A stretch of DNA of 6,945 bases, from positions 47,766-54,710 of the forward strand of contig MGQN01000017.1 in assembly GCA_001797845.1 (NCBI GenBank). Reading direction: 5' to 3'. Positions 1 to 5,385 of this stretch are shown piece after piece. The translations under genes and the position numbers were made by a program. This DNA is from Deltaproteobacteria bacterium RBG_16_44_11 (GTDB lineage Bacteria; Desulfobacterota; Syntrophia; Syntrophales; Smithellaceae). Numbering within the stretch: position 1 is the first letter of the stretch; the number at the start of each line of letters is the position of its first letter. The notes beneath the pieces were generated by a model that worked only from the letters and a program-made list of their open reading frames with translations, made no database searches and was not told where the DNA came from.

Positions 1-1506
1 TGATTCGCCGCGGATCAATGGATTACCCGCGGTTAAGGCATCATCTTTACTAATGCCTGCCAAATCCAGCTTTTCAGATTCATCAGCACCAATTTGCTTT
101 AATATTTTTTGCGCGGTCTGCGGCATAAAAGGAAATATCAAAATAGCTATCGCCCGTAAAGCCGCAAGCAAATTATACATGATCTTTGTTAATTCTTCCC
201 TATGCGCCGGGTCTTTCCCCAAAGTCCAGGGCTCTTTTTCCACAATATATCTGTTGGTAAGATTGATAAAATCCCAAATGACAATCAAAGCTTTATGCAG
301 GGACATATCATTAAAATCAGCCTGAACTTCCGCCATAGTTTTCAGCGCCGCTTCGTGCAGCGTTAAATCTTTCTTTTTATGATTGATTTTAGGAACCTTA
401 CCATCACAATACTTGATCGCCATGGTTATGACGCGGCTGACCAGATTGCCTAAATCGTTGGCGAGATCAGAATTCAACCTTTGGACAAAAGCCTCTTCAG
501 AAAAACTTGAATCCAAACCAAAAACCATGTCGCGCAAAAGAAAATAGCGGAAGGCATCCAGCCCGTATTTATCTTTCAAATCAAGAGGCCTTACGACATT
601 GCCGAGACTTTTTGACATCTTGCTTTGATCCGAATTCCAATATCCATGGACATTCAAGTGTTGATAAGGTTCAATGCCTGCTGCTTTGAGCATGGTCGGC
701 CAGTAAATACCATGCGGCTTAAGAATATCCTTCGCGATTAGATGCTGGGCAACCGGCCAGAATTTTTTAAATTTATCTCCCTGTGGATAATCCAGCGCGG
801 TAACATAATTAATCAAAGCGTCAAACCAGACATAGGTCACGTATTTTTCATCAAAAGGCAAAGTAATGCCCCATTGGAGTCGCGTTTTAGGACGGGAAAT
901 ACAAAGATCATCAAGGGGATCGCGTAAAAAGGCCAACACCTCGTTTTTATACCTTTCCGGACGGATAAAATCAGGGTGTTTTTTGATATAATTAATCAGC
1001 CAATTCTGATACTTGCTCATGCGAAAGAAATAATTACTCTCTTTGCGGTATTGGGGCTTTGTTTGATGATCTGGACACTTCCCTTCCACCAACTCCTTTT
1101 CCATATAAAACCGTTCGCAACCAACACAATAATAACCCTCATACTCGCCAAAATAAATATCACCGGAATCATAAACCTTCTGCAAAATATAACGCACGTT
1201 ATCAATATGATTGCTGTCCGTCGTTCTAATAAAATAATCGTTTGTTATAGATAGCTCCGGCCATAGAGCACGAAATTGCGCGCTTATTTTATCGGCATAT
1301 TCCTGGGGAGTAACTCCGGCCTTTTGCGCCGCTTCAGCGATTTTATCCCCGTGCTCATCGGTACCGGTAACAAAAAATGTTTCCTCGCCGGCCAGGCAAT
1401 GATATCTAGCCAGAACATCCGCGACAATAGTCGTATAAGCATGCCCGATATGCGGCGAAGCATTAACGTAATAAATCGGTGTCGTAATATAAAATGCTCT
1501 CGGCAT
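1..1506 (-). CDS. metG: Methionyl-tRNA synthetase, 3' end cut by window
   Basis: Cytosolic class I aminoacyl-tRNA synthetase that charges tRNA-Met with methionine. 502 codons are open from an ATG at 1506 to the window edge without a stop. The Rossmann-fold signature PHIGHAY places HIGH at residues 19-22, and KMSKS lies at 296-300. The connective-peptide zinc knuckle is the single CxxC...CxxH type, with C127, C130, C144 and H147, as in Thermus-type MetRS rather than the two-knuckle form. The tail of the visible part (NPLIRG, about 495-500) matches the end of the anticodon-binding domain. Only a short tail, or an additional C-terminal tRNA-binding domain as in ~640-residue forms, is therefore missing; the window cannot say which. 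The start is supported by TGAGGA at 1515-1520, 8 nt upstream. The gene follows ricT by 20 bp and is probably co-transcribed with it. Confidence 0.97.
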   Translation of the reverse strand, partial: MPRAFYITTPIYYVNASPHIGHAYTTIVADVLARYHCLAGEETFFVTGTDEHGDKIAEAAQKAGVTPQEYADKISAQFRALWPELSITNDYFIRTTDSNHIDNVRYILQKVYDSGDIYFGEYEGYYCVGCERFYMEKELVEGKCPDHQTKPQYRKESNYFFRMSKYQNWLINYIKKHPDFIRPERYKNEVLAFLRDPLDDLCISRPKTRLQWGITLPFDEKYVTYVWFDALINYVTALDYPQGDKFKKFWPVAQHLIAKDILKPHGIYWPTMLKAAGIEPYQHLNVHGYWNSDQSKMSKSLGNVVRPLDLKDKYGLDAFRYFLLRDMVFGLDSSFSEEAFVQRLNSDLANDLGNLVSRVITMAIKYCDGKVPKINHKKKDLTLHEAALKTMAEVQADFNDMSLHKALIVIWDFINLTNRYIVEKEPWTLGKDPAHREELTKIMYNLLAALRAIAILIFPFMPQTAQKILKQIGADESEKLDLAGISKDDALTAGNPLIRGES

Positions 1507-1514
1507 ATAAAAAA

Positions 1515-1520
1515 TCCTCA
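1515..1520 (-). promoter_or_regulatory. Ribosome binding site of metG
   Basis: Reads TGAGGA on the minus strand, 8 nt before the metG ATG. It fixes the start and lies entirely in the 20-bp gap after ricT. Confidence 0.75.
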
Positions 1521-1526
1521 GGCAAC

Positions 1527-2300
1527 TCAGTATATAAAGTCGCCGTCTTCATCCAATTTTTCCATATCTTTTGCGTTTTTATCTTCCGGCAAAAGTTTAT
1601 CATCATCTATAATCGTATTTCCGTTATCGATAAAAGCTTTTGTGCATTTCTTTGATCCGGCATATTCTTCATGTTCAAAAGCCAGACAGCACATCAGTCT
1701 ACCGCATAACCCGGAAATTTTTTCCGGGTTGAGAGACATACTCTGCTCCTTAGCCATTTTGACGGTCACCCTCTCCAGATTCTGTAATATTCCCGCACAA
1801 CAAACCATCCGGCCGCAAATGGCCATCCCCTTGGTAATGCGTGCTTCCTGACGTGCGCCGATTTGTTTTAGTTCTATTCGTGTTTTAAATTTTTGAACAA
1901 GGTCTTTGACCAGATCGCGAAAATCCACCCTGCTTTCCGCAGTAAAATAAAAAATGATTTTACTTTTATCGAAAAAGCAATCCACGTCTATCAATTTCAT
2001 GGAAAGTTCTCTCTCCTTAATTTTTTCCAAATAAAACTTCCGGGCTTCCTCTTCCAGCTTTTCATTCTCGGCTTTAATGCGCATATCATCGGATGTCACT
2101 TTGCGTAAAACCTTTTTGAGATTAACAGTCAGTGACGATGACTCACTTCTGTTTACACCAGCTACAACGATACCCATTGATAAACCATTGTCGGTATTAA
2201 CAATAACCTGATCGTCTCTATGGAGAATAAGATCGGCAGCGTTGAAACTATAAATTCTGCCTTCCTTTTTAAACTTAACGCCAATAATATTAGTTAACAA
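1527..2300 (-). CDS. ricT: PSP1-domain regulator RicT (YaaT family)
   Basis: 257-residue PSP1 C-terminal-domain protein. In Bacillus the homologue RicT/YaaT forms the RicA-RicF-RicT complex, which affects RNase Y-dependent mRNA maturation, sporulation and competence and is reported to carry [4Fe-4S] clusters. The role outside Firmicutes is not well known. Recognisable features are the N-terminal GVKFKKEGRIYSF strand (7-19), a charged helical stretch (about 72-100), and the diagnostic block at 160-208 with two CGRxxCC motifs (C162, C167, C168; C199, C204, C205) around KMAKEQSMSLNPEKISG. An acidic low-complexity tail (231-254) follows. The start is TTG at 2300: an in-frame stop lies close upstream with no ATG or GTG between, and a GGTGG lies 9 nt before the TTG. 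It sits between holB (21 bp) and metG (20 bp), an arrangement often seen for this family. Confidence 0.93.
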   Translation of the reverse strand: MLTNIIGVKFKKEGRIYSFNAADLILHRDDQVIVNTDNGLSMGIVVAGVNRSESSSLTVNLKKVLRKVTSDDMRIKAENEKLEEEARKFYLEKIKERELSMKLIDVDCFFDKSKIIFYFTAESRVDFRDLVKDLVQKFKTRIELKQIGARQEARITKGMAICGRMVCCAGILQNLERVTVKMAKEQSMSLNPEKISGLCGRLMCCLAFEHEEYAGSKKCTKAFIDNGNTIIDDDKLLPEDKNAKDMEKLDEDGDFIY

Positions 2301-2309
2301 TTTTTGATA

Positions 2310-2314
2310 CCACC
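2310..2314 (-). promoter_or_regulatory. Ribosome binding site supporting the ricT TTG start
   Basis: Reads GGTGG on the minus strand, 9 nt upstream of the TTG at 2300. It is a modest Shine-Dalgarno match and the only one available. With the in-frame stop just upstream, it makes TTG the likely initiator. Confidence 0.55.
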
Positions 2315-2321
2315 AAAGTTT

Positions 2322-3302
2322 TTAGTAATTTAGTTTAAATGCCATTGATTCCAATGTCAATGACTTGTTGCTATTGCGTTCAATTTCCTCCCCTGCGCTT
2401 TCCACCAACGCGATATTCCGGAGAATTTGCTCGCCGGATAAGCGCGCGGCCATAGAGGCAACAAAAGAAGATTTATCCTGATTTATCAATATTTGAGTTT
2501 TCCCGGTTTCTTTAAAAAATAAAGTGTCACGAAAAAAACTATTAAGGATATCCAAACCTAGCTTGATTTTCTTTTTGTCCTGGCCCAAAAAAGCGCCAAA
2601 ATGAATCAAACTGAAAGGTTCATTATTTTGTGTGGCGGCAAGCAGCTTAAAAGTTTCCGCGCGAAATGTGATGACCTCTTCGCTATTCAACTCCACCGCC
2701 CGGCCAATGGAACCGCCGGATAGAGCTGCTAATAACAAGGCTTTTTGCTCATCGATGCCCATTCGGTCTATAAGAAATTGCGTCACCATTTTACTGCGTA
2801 GCGGATTAAAACGTACATGCAGGCAACGGGAAATGATGGTCGGCGGCATCAAGTATGGGCGGCTGGTAATCAAAATCAGCAAATTAGACAACGATGGCTC
2901 TTCCAGTGTTTTCAAAAGAGCGTTGGCCGCCTGGTCATTCATTTTGTCGGCATCGTCAATGATAAATACCCGGCAGGTTGCCTCCAGAGGCTTGAACTTC
3001 ATTTTCTCCTGAATTTCGCGAATGGCGTCAATGCGGATGAATTGGCCGGCTGGCGCGACTAAAAAAAAATCGGGATGGCTGCCCCGCTGGATTTTCCGGC
3101 AGGAAATACAGTTGCCGCAAGAATCATAAAGTTTATCTGTATTCTCACAATTAAAGGCTTTGGCAAACTCCACGGCTAAAGTTTTTTTGCCTATGGCAGA
3201 AACACCGCTAAAAAGGTAAGCGTGCCCTATTCGTCTTTGAGATAAGGCTTTTTGGAATATTTCTATTTGGTTTTTATGACCGAAAATATCGCGAAAAGAC
3301 AT
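2322..3302 (-). CDS. holB: DNA polymerase III subunit delta'
   Basis: 326-residue AAA+ clamp-loader subunit that, with delta and DnaX, opens and loads the beta sliding clamp on primed DNA. It begins MSFRDIFGHKNQIE, as is typical of the family. A P-loop-like GVSAIGKKT lies at 33-41; the residue after GK is Lys, followed by Thr, so nucleotide binding is not certain and delta' need not hydrolyse ATP. The zinc module has C52, C62, C65 and C68. Walker B is VFIIDDAD at 112-119, LEEP is at 133-136, the SRC motif is at 158-160 and a sensor-2-like GGSIGRA at 196-202. The C-terminal ~115 residues are the helical collar region, which I recognise only by position. It lies 36 bp after tmk. No Shine-Dalgarno is visible before the ATG; the leader is pure A/T and contains a 16-bp palindrome. 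Confidence 0.95.
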   Translation of the reverse strand: MSFRDIFGHKNQIEIFQKALSQRRIGHAYLFSGVSAIGKKTLAVEFAKAFNCENTDKLYDSCGNCISCRKIQRGSHPDFFLVAPAGQFIRIDAIREIQEKMKFKPLEATCRVFIIDDADKMNDQAANALLKTLEEPSLSNLLILITSRPYLMPPTIISRCLHVRFNPLRSKMVTQFLIDRMGIDEQKALLLAALSGGSIGRAVELNSEEVITFRAETFKLLAATQNNEPFSLIHFGAFLGQDKKKIKLGLDILNSFFRDTLFFKETGKTQILINQDKSSFVASMAARLSGEQILRNIALVESAGEEIERNSNKSLTLESMAFKLNY

Positions 3303-3304
3303 AA

Positions 3305-3320
3305 TTAAATTATAATTTAA
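3305..3320. repeat. 16-bp perfect A/T palindrome in the holB leader
   Basis: TTAAATTATAATTTAA is identical to its reverse complement and ends 2 nt before the holB ATG, where a Shine-Dalgarno would normally sit. The sequence shows the symmetry directly. It could simply reflect an unstructured A/T-rich translation-start leader, or be a weak operator; nothing visible decides this. Confidence 0.6.
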
Positions 3321-3338
3321 AGGGAGATTTCCCCAAGA

Positions 3339-3986
3339 TTAATTTCGCAGGTTTATAAAATCCGCCACCCGTCTGCGCACTTCTTCTTGAATTGTATCAA
3401 TATTCCGCGTTGCGTCAATCAAACAGAATCGCTTGGGCTCGCTTTTATAAATACTAAGATAACCTTCGCGAACCCGCCTATGGAAATCCAGGTGCTCTCT
3501 TTCAAACCGATCGGAAAAAGAAGATTCTTTAAGGAGATCATTTCGTTCCATTGCCCTTTTGAGTCCGATTTCTACCGGCAAATCAAAAAGGAAGGTCAAA
3601 TCCGGCCTCAAACTCATTGACGAATAATCATTTATAAGCTTGATGAACTCCAGGCTCAATCCGCGGCCTATTCCTTGATAAGCGTAAGTGGCATCAGAAA
3701 AGCGATCACACAAAACCACTCTGTTTTCTTTTAACGCGGGCATAATCATTTCCCGAACATGTTGCGACCGCGCCGCGCAAAATAAAAATACCTCCGTTTC
3801 AGCACACATATAGTGATGGCCTCTATTAAACAAAATACCGCCAATTTTCCGGCCAATGTCGGTCCCGGAAGGTTCCGAGGTAATTAAAAGGGGAACATTT
3901 TTTTCAATTAAATACTCAGCAACTAATCTCATTTGAGTCGATTTCCCCGAACCTTCAATCCCCTCGAAGGTAATTAAACTTTTCAT
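3339..3986 (-). CDS. tmk: Thymidylate kinase
   Basis: 215-residue dTMP kinase that phosphorylates dTMP to dTDP with ATP in the cytosol, the step from thymidylate toward dTTP. The P-loop GIEGSGKST is at 9-17. The substrate-binding SEPSGT (37-42) corresponds to the family's REPGGT, with Ser replacing the first Gly. CDRFSDATYAYQGIGRG (93-109) is the DRx thymidine-binding and catalytic region, and FLFDLPVEIGLKRAMER (132-148) precedes the LID, which includes SDRFE at 158-162. Length is normal for the family (about 200-215). The ATG at 3986 has GGGAGG 8 nt upstream. It is the first gene of the tight tmk-holB-ricT-metG block, and the 168-bp gap before it could hold a promoter. Confidence 0.96.
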   Translation of the reverse strand: MKSLITFEGIEGSGKSTQMRLVAEYLIEKNVPLLITSEPSGTDIGRKIGGILFNRGHHYMCAETEVFLFCAARSQHVREMIMPALKENRVVLCDRFSDATYAYQGIGRGLSLEFIKLINDYSSMSLRPDLTFLFDLPVEIGLKRAMERNDLLKESSFSDRFEREHLDFHRRVREGYLSIYKSEPKRFCLIDATRNIDTIQEEVRRRVADFINLRN

Positions 3987-3994
3987 TAGCTTAA

Positions 3995-4000
3995 CCTCCC
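3995..4000 (-). promoter_or_regulatory. Ribosome binding site of tmk
   Basis: Reads GGGAGG on the minus strand, 8 nt before the tmk ATG. It is a strong match that fixes the start. Confidence 0.8.
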
Positions 4001-4039
4001 CTGCTAAATCAATGTGAAATTACTTTATTTGTTTCAAAA

Positions 4040-4116
4040 TGACCGAATCGATTTTTTAAAAGGCATGCTTCTTAGTAATTAAGAGGAAAGTAAATGGTCA
4101 AATTGGTTTTTTAAAA
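4040..4116. repeat. Pair of diverged 22-bp direct repeats in the fdx-tmk gap
   Basis: The copies at 4040-4061 and 4095-4116 agree at 17 of 22 positions when aligned without gaps. All five differences are transitions, and both end in TTTTTTAAAA. Their starts are 55 bp apart. They fill much of the 168-bp gap between ferredoxin and tmk, which otherwise holds no gene I can see. The second copy overlaps a short GGTTTTT/AAAAACC inverted repeat. Possible readings are a pair of operator sites or an old local duplication in A/T-rich DNA; chance similarity is not excluded. Confidence 0.4.
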
Positions 4117-4154
4117 ACCGACTCAAACATTTTCGTAAGTTCGCTATAAATTAG

Positions 4155-4334
4155 CTATTTTTCCTCCCCGGGAACGATCGCTTCCACAGGACATTGATCG
4201 GCACAAGTTCCGCAATCATTGCAAAGTTTAGCATCGATAACATACTTGTCCTCGCCTTCAGAAATTGCTTCCACAGGACACTCGCCTTCACAAGAGCCGC
4301 AAGCGATACATTCATCAGTAATCACATACGCCAT
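4155..4334 (-). CDS. Small 2[4Fe-4S] ferredoxin
   Basis: A 59-residue clostridial-type ferredoxin that shuttles low-potential electrons in the cytosol. Translation from the ATG at 4334 to the TAG at 4155 gives two complete cluster motifs of the form CxxCxxCxxxCP. The first has C9, C12, C15 and C19; the second has C38, C41, C44 and C48. The length and near-symmetric halves are normal for the family. The 14-nt run coding for the end of each motif is identical in both halves, 87 bp (29 codons) apart. AAGGAG lies 11 nt before the ATG. It is flanked by the Nfu gene upstream and tmk downstream, with gaps of 166 and 168 bp, so it may be a small transcription unit of its own. Nearby IspH needs a reduced ferredoxin- or flavodoxin-type donor, so this protein is a candidate, but that partnership is inference. 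Confidence 0.96.
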   Translation of the reverse strand: MAYVITDECIACGSCEGECPVEAISEGEDKYVIDAKLCNDCGTCADQCPVEAIVPGEEK

Positions 4335-4345
4335 GATTCTTTATT

Positions 4346-4351
4346 CTCCTT
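4346..4351 (-). promoter_or_regulatory. Ribosome binding site of the ferredoxin
   Basis: Reads AAGGAG on the minus strand, 11 nt before the ATG at 4334, slightly longer than the usual spacing. Confidence 0.65.
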
Positions 4352-4445
4352 TTATTAATAATTATTTCAACAACATTAAAGTTTCACCGCATTTTTTTTG
4401 CCGGAAATCTTTACCTGTTGGGGCCAATTATCATTATTTATCAAT

Positions 4446-4492
4446 CTCATCATACCGCTTGCTTTACATCAGCTTAAGCAGGTAATGATGAG
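4446..4492. repeat. Long bulged inverted repeat between nfu and ferredoxin
   Basis: The left arm at 4446-4460 pairs fully (15 bp) with 4476-4492 if two single bases, 4480 and 4484, are bulged out. The 15-nt loop contains a further possible GCT/AGC pairing of 3 bp. It starts 9 bp downstream of the nfu stop on the transcribed strand. Neither strand has a T-run after the stem: the minus strand continues ATTGATAAATAATG and the plus strand AAAAACAG. It is therefore not a classical Rho-independent terminator. It could protect the 3' end of the upstream mRNA, be a processing site, or be a protein-binding site. Confidence 0.65.
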
Positions 4493-4500
4493 AAAAACAG

Positions 4501-4722
4501 TTAAACGGATATAACTTCTTTAATATCTGGAATTTGGCTTTTGATTATCTTTTCTATCCCCATTTTCAAGGTCATTTGAGACATGGGACAACCCTGACAA
4601 GCGCCGGTTAATTTTACCTTTACTACCCCGTCCGGGCTGACATCGATAAGTTCCACATCTCCGCCGTCAGCTTGCAAACCGGGCCGGATAAGATCAATGG
4701 CTTTTTGCACCTTTTCTTTCAT
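4501..4722 (-). CDS. NifU C-terminal-domain Fe-S scaffold/carrier (Nfu type)
   Basis: A 73-residue protein consisting only of the NifU C-terminal (Nfu) domain. Such proteins hold a [4Fe-4S] cluster between two subunits and pass it to target apoproteins. The signature IRPGLQADGGDVELIDV covers 12-28, and the cluster-binding CxxC is C42-C45 in GACQGCPMS. Length is right for the stand-alone form; there is no A-type or NifU N-terminal domain. The start ATG at 4722 has AAGGAG 7 nt upstream. It follows the lipoprotein gene by 35 bp, so the two are likely on one transcript starting at or above ispH-ubiA. Its neighbours IspH and ferredoxin are both [4Fe-4S] proteins and plausible clients, which is inference from context. 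Confidence 0.95.
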   Translation of the reverse strand: MKEKVQKAIDLIRPGLQADGGDVELIDVSPDGVVKVKLTGACQGCPMSQMTLKMGIEKIIKSQIPDIKEVISV

Positions 4723-4729
4723 CTGGATT

Positions 4730-4735
4730 CTCCTT
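4730..4735 (-). promoter_or_regulatory. Ribosome binding site of the Nfu gene
   Basis: Reads AAGGAG on the minus strand, 7 nt before the ATG at 4722. Confidence 0.75.
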
Positions 4736-4757
4736 AATATTTTAAAACCAGCCGTTC

Positions 4758-5348
4758 TTAATGAGGCATCTCATTAACCATATCCCGCGCTACCTTTCGG
4801 GCAACCGCAGACAAATCCGGTTTGATTAAAATATAACTTTCGGCTCTATCGTGACCGACTTTCCACATTCTTTTACCGGTGGAGGCCTCATATAATGTCA
4901 TGCCCATACTGACCTTGCCAACCTTGTCATCTTTTTCCACTGTGTAACTCCACGTATCAACGGAAACCAGCAAAAAAGCGTCAACCTTAGTCAGCTCTCC
5001 AATCTTTCTGCTCAAATCGGGATCGGAAAAAGTAAGTGTATTCAATTTAGAAAGATACGCCGTCATTGCATTACGTAATTCTTCGTTGGAGAGAATTTGT
5101 CGATTGAGATTTTCAGTATCAATCACATTGGTAAACCATTTTTTTTCGATAAGTACATCCGCGATAATTTTTTCCGTAACTAACCTTGCCTCTTCATAAG
5201 GCCCAACATGGACCGGGAAAATAGCTATTCCTTTGGGGTGAAAATCCTTTGCCTCAGGATCCACCTGGTAAAAACGCAAACTTCCGCAAGCTACCAGCAC
5301 GAAAAAGCAAAGAATTAAATTGCATATTACGAATAATTTTCTTGCCAC
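4758..5348 (-). CDS. Predicted outer-membrane lipoprotein, function unknown
   Basis: 196 residues; I do not recognise the gene. The N-terminus is a clear lipoprotein signal: MARK, then a hydrophobic run from about 5 to 17, then the lipobox L18-V19-A20-C21. The residue after the Cys is Gly, not Asp, so outer-membrane sorting is expected. The mature ~175 residues look globular and periplasmic. GIAIFPVHVGPYEEA is followed by a region of alternating helices. The later segment VDAFLLVSVDTWSYTV, then MTLYEASTGKRMWKVGHDRAE, resembles the strand-turn pattern 'components of a structure, then aSTGk.lW' in CsgG/LpoB/GNA1162-like lipoproteins. That similarity is by eye only. The start is GTG at 5348, chosen because AAGGAGG lies 10 nt upstream and the signal peptide begins directly after. 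It lies 37 bp after ispH-ubiA and 35 bp before nfu. Confidence 0.85.
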   Translation of the reverse strand: MARKLFVICNLILCFFVLVACGSLRFYQVDPEAKDFHPKGIAIFPVHVGPYEEARLVTEKIIADVLIEKKWFTNVIDTENLNRQILSNEELRNAMTAYLSKLNTLTFSDPDLSRKIGELTKVDAFLLVSVDTWSYTVEKDDKVGKVSMGMTLYEASTGKRMWKVGHDRAESYILIKPDLSAVARKVARDMVNEMPH

Positions 5349-5358
5349 TGCACCAAAA

Positions 5359-5365
5359 CCTCCTT
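5359..5365 (-). promoter_or_regulatory. Ribosome binding site supporting the lipoprotein GTG start
   Basis: Reads AAGGAGG on the minus strand, 10 nt before the GTG at 5348. No in-frame ATG lies between, so it decides the start of the lipoprotein. Confidence 0.75.
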
Positions 5366-5385
5366 TTCTCTTAAGAATATTTCTT

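Noticed and set aside
1276..1851. A 191-codon plus-strand open frame across the metG start and the ricT 3' half
   Set aside because: It lies opposite two clearly identified genes, its translation has no recognisable domain, and it is Ser/Ile/Arg-rich as expected for an antisense shadow.
3322..3333. GGGA/TCCC hairpin followed by TTTAAA between tmk and holB, as a terminator
   Set aside because: The stem is only 4 bp with a 4-nt loop and the T-run is short. It lies inside a tightly spaced operon where termination is not expected.
4072..4101. Possible promoter on the minus strand ahead of tmk (TTGACC, 18 nt, TACTAA)
   Set aside because: The -35 is close to consensus but the -10 matches at only three positions. 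In DNA this A/T-rich such pairs arise by chance.
4103..4120. GGTTTTTTAAAAACC inverted repeat after the ferredoxin as a terminator
   Set aside because: With a realistic loop only about five base pairs remain, mostly A-T, and no T-run follows on either strand.
4446..4506. Integron attC-like site, because the bulged stem lies beside GTTAAAC (4500-4506)
   Set aside because: The GTTAAAC falls in the nfu stop region and no matching RYYYAAC box exists at the other end, and there is no integrase or cassette context.
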